This document shows positions 13,301-28,300 of a stretch of DNA of 64,000 bases, piece by piece. Source of the DNA: Budorcas taxicolor (taxonomy: Eukaryota; Chordata; Mammalia; Artiodactyla; Bovidae). The notes under the pieces were generated by a model that saw nothing but the letters and a program-made list of their open reading frames with translations, ran no database searches and was not told the DNA's origin. The translations under genes were made by a program, and so were the position numbers. The stretch lies in NCBI RefSeq assembly GCF_023091745.1, contig NC_068912.1, positions 58,060,567-58,124,566 on the forward strand, in the 5' to 3' direction. Each line of letters opens with the position of its first letter. Positions within the stretch are counted from its first letter, which is position 1.

Positions 13301-16300
13301 AAAATTTAATACCTAGTTTAAAATGAATTAAATACAAGATAGGAAACACAAAATAAGTAATATAAATTGTGGCTAGATAATGATATGGTATTTTTAGCCT
13401 GCAGGATTAACAAAAAGTAATAGTACATTAGAGCATGTGTCAGGAAAAAAAAAAATACATACACTCCTGTATATTGCAAGTATAAGTGCAATTTCAAACG
13501 AACTTTCTAGAGGACAATTTTTATAAAAAAAAATTTTAAGAGTATCAGAATATTCATCACAGTGTTGTCTATCATGACAAAAATTTAAAAAAGAAATATA
13601 TAATAGGCAATTTATTTAAAATATTATTATATGGTTTTCAGTTCAGTTCAGTTCAGTTGCTCAGCCGTGTCCGACTCTTTGCGACCCCATGAATCGCAGC
13701 ACGCCAGGCCTCCCAGTCCATCACCAACTCCCGGAGTTCACTCAAAGTCACGTCCATCGAGTCAGTGATACCATCCAGCCATCTCATCCTCTGTCATCCC
13801 CTTCTCCTCCTGCCCCCAATCCCTCCCAGCATCAGAGTCTTTTCCAATGAGTCAACTCTTCTCATGAGGTGGCCAAAGTACTACTGATAAACATTATAGT
13901 TATGTGGGAATTGTGGGTTGATACAGAAAAGCATTAATATTTTGAGGGTGCATATTCATGTTACAGAAAAAATGAATAGTATTATTTCATTTTTTAATTA
14001 AAAAATGCATAACAATTTCCACAAGGATGAACATGAAAATAGTAACAGAAATAACAGTAGTTCCAGCAACAGCACTCATGTGCACATGGAACATTTACTG
14101 AAATAAACCATATTTTAGATCATAAAACAAATTTTATTATACTTAAAAGAATAGAAGCCATATAAGGTATGTTCTCTGGCCATAATGAATTAAACTAAGA
14201 ATTAGTAAACTAGAAAGATAATAGGAAAAGCGCCAAACACTTGAAAATTAAGCCTCACACTTATAAACAATTCATGGACTCAAGTGTCTCAAAGAAAGTT
14301 AGAAAATATTTTGAACTGAATGAAAGTATATACAACATTTCAAAATCTGTAGGATGTAGCTCAGAAGGAGGATTTAAATAAAGAGGGTAAAAGAGAAGCA
14401 GGAAACCACTCTGGAAGCAAGGTTTTAGAAGGCTGAGGGAAATAGATATTAGAAGAATTTAATTTGTTAATTTCCTTTTAAAATTATTTTGCATTTGATT
14501 ATCAGATGAGCTGCTTTAACTTAATTGAATGAATAAGTAGCATAACATCTCACTTTAAGGTAAAACTAGGAATAGCAAAACAGTTTTTGTTTTGCTTCGC
14601 TTAACATAAGAAAATAAAACTAGAATTTGTGTTAATTTAGCTAAACAAGTCTTGCTAGATAGGGAAAAGGAAAAGCCCATTAATTATCATGTTCTGTATA
14701 CAGCCTCAAGTACATTTGATAAAAAATAAACTAACATTTTCTTTTGTCTTTCAGGGACCCAGAGGTGAAAAAGGCTTTAGAGGTGAAACTGTAAGTTTAT
14801 CTAAATATGTGGTTATAGTATCACTTTGTCACTAAGTTTTAAGCTCCATGAAAGCAAGGACTTCTTTTGACTTTTTCATTATTATCTCTCTGATACTTGT
14901 GGAGTGAAAATAAAATTATAATTTTCAGGAAGTAGAGCTAACCTGTATTGTGTATTGCAGTGAAACTTGGCAAGCCCTAATGTTTAAGAACCTGCCAGTC
15001 ACATTCTTTCCAAATCACTGTGTGAAATGGAATATATGCCTTGTCACGCATCAGGAGAGGAGGTGTAAGCTTTCTACACTGGTGCCAGAACAGGAGGACT
15101 GTTGAGTCACTTTAGATATATGCCACTAGACTCAGCCAGAACCCTAGAGGGCTGCAAAGCAGAAGCAGCTCATTAGTTGTATTGTACTGGAATTCCATAA
15201 CCGTCTGACAGGAAAACCCAAACAGACTTTTTGTTCAACCCAATACATTTCAGCCGCCTGGAAACAATGGTGAGAGCAAAAGGTACACAGCATTTTCACA
15301 CTAGGTGACTCACACTGGCACTGTTGCCTACTTTTCTAGGATGTCAGTTCTCCCAAGTTAAAGACGATACTTTGCAAAGGGGCCACTTTTACAGCAGAAC
15401 TTATTAAAGCAGCGGCATAAACAGAGGACAGGCATGGAGTGAAGTAAGGGGTATTGAAACCAAGTACAGAAGGCACATAGGAATAAACTGGAAGATAGCA
15501 GTAAAGCCTTGCTTATAAGGTAATGAGATTATATAGTGACAGCTGAGATTTTTTGCTTTTCGCCATAGGGGTATGCTTGGGGCTCAGACTAAGCAAACTG
15601 TAGTTATATTAGTTTGCTGGAAAATGGAATTTATGTGATTTTTAGATAGCTGAAGAATTCTCAAAGGGCATTAAAATAGATGTATTTAATTTGTCCCTTC
15701 TATTTTCTCAGCAGACTTACTGTAGCAGGAAGCAAGGGTGTTCGTACACAGTGAAGCTATATACGCCAGGAGCAGTGGACAGGAGAAAGAAAAAGCAAGG
15801 AGGCTTGACAGAGACAGGCCATTTTCCATACCTGTCTCCAACCGCCTCCCTGATCTATCCTCTCCTATTACTGTGGTTACAGCATAAGCTCTGTCAAGAG
15901 TAGGACTCCTCGAGGACCTATGACAATGATTGTCATTGGCATTTCATGTGCAAAAAAATTCAGTGGCTCTGACGGATTACCATATATATATAGTCCAAAT
16001 TCAATGGACTATGCCTGAAATTGCTGATTGCACTAATAGAGATATGGCATCTAGAATAAAGCAGATAATGATACCAGTCATTCCCAAAGAGGAACATGGA
16101 CAAAATTAAAGCACACTCAGATAAGGATTTTCTCAGATCAGTGATGTAACTAGGACAGTCATTCCCTGTCCTTGTTCTTTTTGCTCTCTCTTCACTTCCT
16201 AAGTTTTGCACCTGCTTTGTCTTGCCCAATTCTTTACCCCTGTAGCTCCTACTCATCTTCAGGTTGCAGTTTGAAGGTAGATTTGCTGATTTTAGCCTCA

Positions 16301-19300
16301 CCCAGTTGCCACCCATGGACATAAAGCTAGTCCCCAGGACCTAGTGCAATGCCTGGCAACTGTTCCTTACTTAAATGTTCTCTTATCAGAGAGGCTCTTC
16401 CAGACCAACCCTATGTAAAACAGCAATGCCTCTACCTGCCTGAGATTCCTTATCTTTCCTTAACCTGTTGCCTTAAAACCTGACATACTGCATATCTATT
16501 TCATTTTCTGCTTATTGCATTTCCCCTCCCTAGAATACAGATGAGGGGAGACACAATATTTGAATTTTAAATATTTGAAAGGAAGAAAGAATATATATAA
16601 TGAGTAACTCTAGAGGATAAAATTTAAATGATTTATTCATTGAATTTTCAATGTCTGTGTTTAGCTCTCTGAGAGACAGTGAGTTCCCTGAGAGCATGAA
16701 ATGTATTTGATACCATCTAATTCCCAATGTGTCATAATACCCAGCACATAATTATCACAAGACAGATATAGATTGACTGAATGAATGGAATGCTGGAGTA
16801 AATTTCAGCTCAGTATAATATTGAGCTGCTTTAAGACAAGAGAGTTTTGTGAAATAGTGAGTGTGTCACAAGCAGTCTAGTGACTCTCTCTCTGAGTTTC
16901 CTGCACTGGTATTCCTGCACTGAGTAGGGAATTAGAATATGTACCTTTAAACTCCTTCCAGCTCTCTGTTTACGATTCTAATAAAAAGAAAATTAATAAG
17001 CCCATCATACAGCACATGTTAGTTCCAGTCAGATCAGATTTCTATTTAGAATCCTCCACTTCATTCTTCATCACTGGCACCCTTTTTTTTTTTCATTTCG
17101 TATATGATATTGTACATGTTTCAATGCCATTCACCCAAATCATCCCACCCTTGCCCTCTCCCACAGAGTCCAAAAGACTGTTCTATACATCTGTGTCTCT
17201 TTTGCTGTCTCACATACAGGGTTATCGTTACCATCTTTCTAAATCCCACATATATGCGTTAGTATACTGTATTGGTGTTTTTCTTTCTGGCTTACTCCAC
17301 TGTGTATAATAAGCTCCAGTTTCATCCACCTCATTAGAACTGATTCAAATGTATTCTTTTTAATGGCTGAGTGATACTCCATTGTGTATATGTACCACAG
17401 CTTTCTTATCCATTCATCTGCTGATGGACATCTAGGTTGCTTCCATGTCCTGGCTATTATAAATAGTGCTGCGATGAACATTGGGGTACACATGTCTCTT
17501 TCAATTTTGGTTTCCTCGGTGTGTATGCCCAGCAGTGGGATTGCTGGGTCATAAGGCAGTTCTATTTCCAGTTTTTTTAAGGAATCTCCACACTGTTCTC
17601 CATAGTGGCTGTACTAGTTTGCATTGCCACCAACAGTGTAAGAGGGTTCCCTTTTCTCCACACCCTCTCCAGCATTTATTGCTTGTAGACTTTTGGATCG
17701 CAGCCATTCTGACTGGCGTGAAATGGTACCTCATTGTGGTTTTGATTTGCATTTCTCTGATAATGAGTGATGTTGAGCATCTTTTCATGTGTATGTTAGC
17801 CATCTGTATGTCTTCTTTGGAGAAATGTCTGTTTAATTCTTTGGCCTATTTTTTGATTGGATCATTTATTTTTCTGGAATTGAGCTGCAGGAGTTGCTTA
17901 TATATTTTTGAGATTAATTCTTTGTTGCTTCATTTGCTATTATTTTCTCCCATTCTGAAGGCTGTTTTTTTTTTACCTTGCTTACAGTTTCCTTTGTTGT
18001 GCAGAAGCTTTTAAGTTTAATTAGGTCCCATTTGTTTAATTTTGCTTTTATTTCCAATATTCTGGGAGGTGGGTCACAGAGGATCCTGCTGTGATCCTGT
18101 CGGAGAGTGTTCTGCCTGTGTTCTCCTCTAGGAGTTTTATAGTTTCTGGTCTTCCGTTGAGATCTTTGATCCATTTCAAGTTTATTTTCATCACTGGCAC
18201 CCTTGTCCACATCTCCGTAGAGTCCCCCCTGGACTCCTGGCTTCTTTCCGCTCCCTCCACTTTTCTTCACTATAATACATTCTCTACATAGAAGTTAGAG
18301 TGATATCATTGAACCATAAATCAGACTATATCACTTCCCTCTTTGAAACCTCCTTGGTACTCTTCCTTGTACTAGAATAAATCTAAATTCCTCACTGTGG
18401 CCTACAGTGCCCTGCATGGACTAGACCCTACTTGCCTCTCCCGGCTCAAGATGCACCACTTTCTCCTTACCAGTTCCACTGACCTTATCTCTCTTCTTTG
18501 GAACATGGTTGCTTTTTATCTAGAGAATTCTTTCACCTGCTCTTTAAATGACTGGTTCTTATCTCACTATTCAGGTCTGTGCTCAAATATCCTCTTAGGG
18601 AAGCCTTCCATGGCCATGTGGCCTTGTTACTCCTGGTCATTCTCTTTCACAATTTTCCTGTTTTGTTTTATTGATAGCAGTTAGTGCTATTTGAAAGTAT
18701 TCATTTTCTATCTCCTCTGCTAGAATATGAACTTCTTGAGAGCAGAGAACTTTGATACACTGGTTATCAGTGTCCGGAATAAAACCTACCACATAGCAGA
18801 TAGCGTTTGAGAAATGAACTGATAAATAAATAAATGCTATTCCCTAAAATTAAAAAGTTAACAAGTACTTCCAGGTCTAGCTGGTTAAAGTAACATTTCC
18901 TGAATTAACATACTTCTTATATCTTTTGCTCTGTGGGTTATCATGCATGTGTCTGTGCTAAGTCGCTTCAGTCATGTCCACTCTTTTCCATTCTCTGAAC
19001 TGTAGCCTAGCAGGCTCCTTTGTCCATGGGATTCTCCAGGCAAGAATACTGGAGTGGGCTGCCATGTCCTCCTCCAGGGGCTCTTCCCGACCCAGGGATC
19101 GAACCACGTGTCCTGCACTGGCAGGCAGATTCTTTACCCCTGGCACCACCTGGGAAGCCTGTGGTTACCATAGTTCTCCTCAGAAACAGTATAAACTCAG
19201 TCCCAAAGTGGGGGACACAGTGACACAGTGTAGGTAGCAAAATTAGCTGCTGAAAAATAGGGTTAATTGGCACATTAGAATTGTTAGTTTATTCTATTTT

Positions 19301-22300
19301 CATTGTTGAATAAACTGGTATTTAATATCTTTTCATCACCTCTTTTCCTTTGATTCCATTATGATTTAAGGAGCTTTATAGAAATAATCTTTTAATTCCT
19401 AGAGACCATCTGCAATTAACTTAATACATAAAACCTTTACTTAAACCCTTTTCTGCTTTCATCCTATGGAAAAGCTTAGTTACATTTCTTATACTCTCCT
19501 TAGGACTTTTTCAGTATATGCTATAGGTTTGTTTTCTTAAAGGGAATGGTTTAAATAATTGACTTTCTAAAGATTCCTAATGAGCTACTGTGTTTCAGAA
19601 TGTAATACCATTGAGGGGGTCAGCCAGAAATAATACTAGTACGTGGAGCATTTGGGGAAAGAATTTCATTAACCAAGACCTATTTTATTGGGACAAATAT
19701 GACACTCTTCGTACAAAGATCAGAATCACAACAGTCTATTGGTTTTATAAATCTTATTTTTAGTTAAGCTGGCATAAGAATTTATAAAGCTATGCTGTTC
19801 TTACCAAGTCTTGTACCAAGACCAAATCATGATTCAGTGCCTTAAAAAAGAGGTGGGGAGCTCATTACACAACATATGAAAAGTATACCTGTTAGTGTGA
19901 ATTTGGATTTCCTGGTTAGGAAGCTTTATGTCTTCTACAGTTTAACACTGTTAACTATAGTAATGATCCCAAATAAGTCCTTCACCACTAAGAGAACTAT
20001 TTCTGTATTCCTTTACATGAAAGACTTACTTTTCTATTCTATATTTGTCTTATGTCTGTTTCCCTGTGGACTATTTTAAAATAAGTCCCTGGATTCATAA
20101 ATACATGCTAAACTGAGTCAGAGTTTGATGACATCCTGAGAAAACCCCCTAGTCGGTAGCACTACAATTCCCCCCTCTCCCTCTGCTTCAGAACTATCAT
20201 GTTAATAGCAAATTAATCTTGAAAGCTTACAAAAATCTCTTGATTTTCATGAGAGCCTCAAGCACATTTAGAACATGATTGAGTAAAATTTGATAAGTAA
20301 ATAATGCAAAGAAGATTGCTGGAAATATTGGGATAAATTATTTTAAAAGTTTAACTCATACTAGAAATAATATACTAGTGTTAGTCATCCGAATCTGAAA
20401 CATTTGACTTAAAGCCACAGAAGTGGAAAAAAATGAAAAGCATCCAGCATAAATTTTTAGATTAGCTGCTTCATTTTCATATTGTATTGTTTAATGAAAA
20501 TTAGTAAAATGTAGGAGAGTTTCTGCCTGGGTCCAGCCCCGGTGGATCCAGGGAATTCGAAGGGTGAACGGAGTCAGCGAGGAAAACTTATTTATTTATT
20601 AATATAAGATTAGATTAGGAAGAAATAGTATAGTAAGAAAATTAAGTGGAGAGAAGAGGCTGATTAACTTGGGTTATGTGGAAAACCAATAAAGTTCCAG
20701 ACAAGGAGCTTGCACCATCTACATTAGGCCGCCGGCTCCCGTTTGAGTATCGGAGAGTGCCCCGCCTTGGGCTCTCTCTCTTAGGATCTTAAAAGCCAGG
20801 ACAACTAAGTAGACATAGTGAGCCTCCACGTCCCAGATGGGAATTCAGCCTGAAATTAGAGTAAAGAGGAGACACGGGGGAAACCAGTCCAGCGACTGGC
20901 TCTCCTTCTATTGTTCTTCTAGGCATTTTATACTTTTGATTATACATAGAGATCAATGGGTAATACAAAATTATGTAGCGTTCGCAGCCCAGACTCTTTC
21001 TGTATATCTTTTTGTATACAAAAGGTCTCAGGTGATTTACATTATCTTCTGGCCAAGAGGCTTGTTAACACTTTTTGGCTCTCTTCCTTAATGAATGTTA
21101 ATTTTGTTTCCCCTGAAGTGTTTTTCTTTAATCTGCATCTCCTTAAAGCATTAAAGTTACATCTCTATAGAACAAAGGTGCAGTGGGTTATAACAAAGAA
21201 GGTACTTAACTCAAAGATCTAATGTTGCTAATACCAGGTCTACTACTTGTTTTTCTATATGCCAACTATATCTAAAAATAAAGGATATGAAAATTTGGCA
21301 GCAAGTATTGGCTCAACAAATGAAACTTTTAATCAGTCCTAATGATTTTGACTCCCAGGAAGCCCCTACATTCCTAGGATGTTTTAAGCTTCCTGTGCCT
21401 CCTGTGGTCAGGAGGCCTCAAACAATTACATACGCAGCTGTAGGAGTCCTGCAGGCAGGCTAAAAAGCCATCAGAGGGGTTTTTGGATTGAAACACCCTT
21501 TCAAATGCAGAAGACAAAAGCCCTGAATTGACTTTTTCCAGAGAATGTCAGAAGAGTGGAAAAGCAGGCAGATTCTTATTTTTGGGGGGGTGGATGCTCA
21601 GGAAATTCCAGGGGGAAAACCTGAGGTCTGATTAGCCTTGCCATCAGCCTTGCCGCATGACCTTGTCACGGGTGGAATTCCTCACGCTGGCTCCCGGCAA
21701 GTTTCATTAACACTTTTTCAAATATTACGTCGAAATGTTTCACAATTCTTGATTAGCAGAATTATCTTACCCCCAGTTTGAAAGACAAGAGGATGTTTGA
21801 AGCATTATAAGGAAAAAAAAAGTCAGTGGGAAATATGTCCTAAATATTAAAAAATTAAGAATTTGAACATTGTTGACCTTCAGTTGCACAGTGGTGTCCA
21901 ACTCTGTGACCCCGTGGACTGCAGCATGCCAGGCTTTCCCGTCCATCACCAACTCCCAGGGCTTGCTCAAACTCATATCCACTGAGTCGGTGATGCCATC
22001 CAACTATCTCTTCATCTGTTTTCCCCTTCTCCTCCTGCCTTCAATCTTTCCCAGGCCCGGGGTCTTTTCTAATAAGTCGGCTCTTCACATTAAGTGGCCA
22101 AAGTATTGAAGCTTCAGTTCAGCCTCAGTCCTTCCAATGAATATTCAGGATTGATTTCCTTCAGGATTGGCTGGTTTGATCTCCTTACAGTCCATGGGAC
22201 TTTCAAGAATCTTCTCCAACACCACAGTTCAAAAGCATCAGTTCTTCAGCACTCAGCCTTCTTTATGGTCCAATCTCACATCCATAAGTGACAACTGGGA

Positions 22301-25300
22301 AAATCATAGCTTTGACTGTACAGACCTTTGTTGGCAAAGTAATGCCTATTTTTTAATATGTTGTCTAGATTTTTTTCATACCTTTTCTTCCAGGGAGCAA
22401 GCATCTTTTAAATTCATGGCTGCAGTCAACATCTGTAGTGATCTTGGAGCCCCCCAAAATAAAGTCTGTCACTATTTCCATTGTTTCCCCATCTATTTGC
22501 CATGAAGTGATGGGACCAGATGCCATGAACTTTGTTTTCTGAATGTTGTTTTAAGCCAGCTTTTTCACTCTCCTCTTTCACCTTCATCAAGAGGCTCTTT
22601 AATTTCTCATCGCTTTCTGCTGTAAGAGTGGAGTTATCTGCATATCTGAGGTTATTGCTATTTCTCCCGGCAGTCTTGATTCCAGCTTGTCCTTCAACCA
22701 GCCCAGCATTTTGCATGATGTACTCTGCATATAAGTTAAATAAGCAGGGTGACAATATACAGCCTTGATGTATTCCTTTCCCAATTTTGAACCAGTCCAT
22801 TGTTCCATTTCCGTTTTTAACTGTTGCTTTTTGACCTGCATACAGACTTCTCAGGAGGCAGATAAAGTGGTCTGGTATTCTCATCTCTTCCAGTTTGTTG
22901 TGAACCACACAGTCAAAGACTTTAGCATAGTCAATGAAGCAGAAGTGAGATGTTTTTCTGGAATTGTCTTGCTTTTCCTATAATCCAACAGATATTGGCA
23001 ATTTGATCTCTGGTTCCTCTGCCTTTCCTAAATCCAGCTTGAACATCGGCAAGTTCTCACTTCAGGGTTCACATACTGTTGAAGCCTAACTTGGAGGATT
23101 TTGAGCATTACTTTGCTAGCGTGGGAGATGAGTACAACTGTACAGTAGTTTGAGCATTCTTTGGTGTTGCCTTTCTTTGGGATTGGAATGAAAACTGACT
23201 TTTTCCAGTCTGGTGGCCACTGCTGAGTTTTCCATATTTGCTGGCATATTGAGTACAGCACTTTCACAGCATCATATTTTAGGATTTGAAATAGCTCAAC
23301 TGGAATTCCATCACCTCCACTAGCTTTTTTCTGCAATGACGCTTCCTAAGGCCCACTTGACTTCACACTTCAGGATGTCTGGCTGTAGGTGAGTGACCAC
23401 ACCATTGTAGTTATCTGGGTCATTAGGGTCTCTTTTGTATATTCTCTGTGTATTCTTGCCACCTCTTCTTAATAGCTTCTGCTTGTGTTAGGTCCATACC
23501 ATTTCTGTCCTTTATTGTGCCCATCTTTTCATGAAATGTTCCCTTGGTATCTCTAATTTTCTTGAAGAGATCTCTAGTCTTTCCTGTTCTATTGTTTTCC
23601 TCTATTTCTTTGCACTGATCACTTAGGAAGGCTTTCTTATCTCTCCTGTTCTTTGTAACTCTGCATTCACATCACTATATCTTTCATTTTCTTCTTTGCC
23701 TTTTGCTTCTCTTCTCATCTATTTGTAAGGCCTCCTCAGATAACCATTTTCCTTTTTGCATTACTTCTTCTTGAGGATGGCTGCGATCACTGCCTACTAT
23801 GCAGTGTTACGAACCTCTATCCATAGTTTCAGGCACTCTGTCTATCAGATCTAATCCCTTCAATCTGTTACTTCCAGTGTATCGTTTTAAGAGATTTGAT
23901 TTAGGTCATACCTGAATGTTCTAGTGGTTTTCCCTACTTTTTTCAATGTAAGTCTGAATTTGGCAATAAGGAGTTCATGATCTGAGCCACAGTCAGCTCC
24001 TTGTCTTGTTTTGGTTGACTATATAGAGCTTCTCCATCTTTGGCTGCAAAGAACATAATCAGTCTGATTTCTATACTGACTATCTTTTGATGTCCATGTA
24101 TATAGTCATCTCATGTTGTTGGAAGAAGATGTTTACCATGACCAGTGTGTTCTCTTGGTAAAACTCTGTTAGCCTTTGTCCTGCTTCATTTTGTACTCCA
24201 AGGCCAAACCTGCTGGATATTTGAAGCATATATGTATATTATTCTTGTTAAAATTCATAGAATGTAGAATTTATTCAAATGAAAAATTATCATACTCTTT
24301 TAATTCAAGTACACACTCTCCTTACATTCATACAGATGTCAAAATTAAAGTTCCCAATTTGTATACATATGTGACCTTCTTTTTCCAGATACAAAACATT
24401 AAGAATAAAATTGATAAAAGGCTTGAAAAATCACAATTCTAAAATGAATCTTGGAAATTATCTTTACCAAACCTGTTATGTTACAGTTGAGATATTCTAG
24501 ATCCAAATGTACAATGACTCCTTCAAGAGCCTACAGTTAATTAGGTATGGAGATAAGACCAGAGCTCAGTTCTCCCAAATCCCATGATTTTCTATTAATC
24601 ATAGTACCTCTTAGAAAATAAGGGTCAGGGGCAGCTTGCATAAGGTAAATGGTATGTACACATCTCCCACCTACATTAAGAGTAGCCTAGCCACCCACAT
24701 ACAGATTCCATATGAATGGGTTCCTGATATGTAGTTATTCTGCTATATATTATAATTCATTCATTCCATCTTAATTAAATTGCTGTCTAATAATTATTGT
24801 TGTTTACTTGCTAAGTCCTGTCCAACTCTTTTGCAACTCCACAGACAGTAGCCCACTAGGCTCCTCTGTCCATGGGATTTCCCAGGCAAGAATACTGGAT
24901 TGGCTTTCCGTTTCCTTCTCCAACTGTCTAATAGTCTCATTTAATATTTCTAAACTCTTAATTAAACCCACTAAACGAGTGATTCTCAAGCAGGAGCCAT
25001 ATTGCACCCCTACCCATGAGACATTTGGCAATGTGTGGAGACATTTTTGTCACACCGCAGAAAAGAGAGTTCCAAGTGGTGTCTATTGCGTGGAGACCAC
25101 TGATGCTGCTAAACATCCTATCAGACAGGTTTCTGTATTTAAATGATGAAAGGGACGCTCTCTCTACCTCAGTTCAGTTCAGTTCAGTTGCTCAGTCATG
25201 TCTGACTCTTTGTGACCCCATGAATCACAGCACGCCAGACCTCCCTGTCCATCACCAACTCCTGGAGTTCACTAAACTCACGTCAGCCTAAAGAAAAGTA

Positions 25301-28300
25301 TATCATGAAACAAAATCAAGACTTCATTTTCATAAGGCAAAATATAACATGCTGAGGTTTAAGGACATGCACTTACCAGTATTTTTCAAGTTTAATGAAA
25401 AAGAATGTTACTTTTGAAGGATCAGTTCAGTTCAGTCGCTCAGTCGTGTCCGACTCTTTTTGACCCCCTGAACAGTAGCACACCATGCCTCCTTGTCCAT
25501 CACCAACTCCCGGAGTCCACCCAAACCCATGTCCATTGAGTTGGTAATGCCATCCAACCATCTCATCCTCTGTCGTCCCCTTCTCCTCCTGCCCCCAATC
25601 CCTCCCAGCATCAGGGTCTTTTCAAATGAATCAGCTCTTCTCATCAGATGGCCAAAGTATTGGAGTTTCAGCCTCAACATCAGTCCCTCCAATGAACATC
25701 CAGGACTGATCTCCTTTAGGATGGACTGGTTGGATCTCCTTGCAGTCCAAGGAACTCTCAAGAGTCTTCTCCAACACCACAATTCAAAAGCATCAATTCT
25801 TCAGCGCTCAGCCTTTTTTTTTTTTTTTTTAGTTTTTTATTTTTTTAATTTTAAAATCTTTAATTCTTACATGCGTTCCCAAACATGAACCCCCATAGTC
25901 CATCTCTCACATCCATACATGACCACTGGAAAAACCATAGCCTTGACTAGTTGGACTTTTGTTGGCAAAATAATGTCTCTGCTTTTTAATATGCTGTCTA
26001 CATTGGTCATAACTGTCCTTCCAAGGAGTAAGCGTCTTTTAATTTCATGGCTGCAATCACCATCTGCAGTGATTTTGGAGCCCAGGAAAATAAAGTCAGC
26101 CACTATGTCCACTGTTTCCCCATTTATTTACCATGAAGTGATGGGACTGGATGCCCTGACCTTAGTTTTCTGAATGTGTAGCTTTAAGCCAACTTTTTCA
26201 CTCTCCTCTTTCACTTTCATCAAGAGGCTCTTTAGTTCTTCCTCACTTTATGCCATAAGGTGGTGTCATCTGCATATCTGAGGTTATTGATATTTCTCCT
26301 GGCAATCTTGATTCCAGCTTGTGGGATTAAATGGAGAGCAAATTTATTTGCAAAGGTAGTGCTTTCACTATAGCCAAATAACGTCCATAATTATTCGCAT
26401 TAATTTGGTTTCTCTTACAGGAAATTAACATAGACAATTATAGTTTTATTATAAACTGTATGATAACCTTTACATGCTTGTTTATATAATATCTAGAGAA
26501 AGTGAGTCACTTTTCCTTAGTAGTGGGTTAGGTAAAAGAATGAAAAAAACTAATAAATATTTTATTGTTGGAATAATAATTTGTTTTACTTGGCCTTATT
26601 CTATGCACTTAGTTCATTGGGGTTGTCCTGCCCTGTCTTGTTTAGTTTGAATTTATTTCATTTTGTCATATTTGTGGTGATCTAACTTGTTCTGGATAAC
26701 AAGCTCAGTAAAAATAGTTTCTTCTTTCTATGACAAAAAGCTTTTTCAAAGATAAGATAGATATTTTGTACTAAACCTTCAGTGCAGTTTTCCTAAAAAT
26801 ATGCTACATAGGGTAAAAAGTTTATTTTTACGATGTTGATCCAAAATGGAGAAACTTACACAGCCAGTTTCACTCTGAGCCTTTGTATATTTAAAAGGCT
26901 ATGTCCAACACGAAATTTCTCTAACTTATCATGCAGCTTCTGGGGCAAAAGTTTTATGCATTTTCTGCTTTAAATTATAACCATAAACCATGCAAACTAA
27001 GAAACGTCCAACGGACATGGTGTTGGAGTACTCTATCCTTTTTAAGTTACTATGTGTTATTGTTCTTATCACAGTATATTTAGAATCAACAGCTTTGGCA
27101 TAAAAGATACTTAATCAAGCTTAGCATCAGGATTATCCAAAACTCAGTTGAGGATAAATTTTGCTTTGTCACCTTTTAACCATAATCTGAATTTGAATCA
27201 ATGTAGTTTTAACATTCAGTTGACCGTCGAGTAAGTTAAATTTTGAGCATTCTTAACAGTGATTACTATTGTTCATTTTGGAAAAAGTCAGCATAACTTT
27301 TCATATTTTACTATATACCAAACTATATTAGTTTAGAAAATAGAATACTTAAATGCTTAACTATTTTTAATTTCTAAACTAATACTAGTTAATTTTAACA
27401 TCATTCGTTAACAATCTTTGAACATCTACTGTGTATCAGGCACTGTTCCTGTTCTAGAAAATTAAAGAGTGACTAAGACACTTTTAAAATCACTGCAGAT
27501 GGTGATTACAGCCATGAAATTAAAAGATATTTACTCCTTGGAAGGAAAGTTATGACCAACCTAGACAGCATATTAAAAGCAGAGACATTACTTTGCCAAC
27601 AAAAGTCCATCTAGTCAAGGCTATGGTTTTTCCAGTAGTCATGTATGGATGTGAGAGTTGGACTGTAAAGAAAACTGAGCACAGAAGAATTGATGCTTTT
27701 GAATTGTGATGTTGGAGAAGACTCTTGAGAGTCCCTTGGAGATCCGACCAGCCCATCCTAAAGGAAATCAGTCCTGGGTGTCCGTTGGAAGGACTAATGT
27801 TGAAACTGAAACTCCAATCTTTTTGGCCACCTGATGTGAAGAGCTGACTCATTTGAAAAGACCCTGATGTTGGGAAGGATTGAGGGCAGGAGGAGAAGGG
27901 GACAACAGAGGATAAGATGGTTGGATGGCATTACCAACTCAATGAACATGAGTTTGGGTAAACTCCAGGAGTTGGTGATTGACAGGGAGGCCTGGCATGC
28001 TGTGGTTCACGAGGTTGCAAAGAGTCGGACACAACTGAGTGACTGAACTGAACTGAAGACATTTTTAGAGGTCCACAGGAATGCATAAGTGGTTAGTTGA
28101 AGAGGAGGAAAGTGTCAAGGTGGGTAGAGAGTTTTAAACAAGTATTGGAAGAATAATGGGGATTAAATAGAAAAGGGAAGGAGGAGCATTCCTGATCAAG
28201 AAAATAGTACATGCAAAAGAATGTATGTGTGATAGAACTTGGATGATTCAGAGATCCAGAAGTAGTTGGTTATATATGGAGTTTAGGATGTGTTGAGGAG

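Larger units (their letters stand above)
14791..16364 (+). other. COL24A1: Start of the 14.8-kb intron
   Basis: Largely unassigned apart from the L2 scrap at 14838 and the mariner relic near 15175. No further Gly-X-Y exon is seen. Confidence 0.5.

Noticed and set aside
17481..18014. 177-codon plus-strand frame with hydrophobic segments
   Set aside because: It is antisense to the 5'-truncated L1 at 17085-18186.
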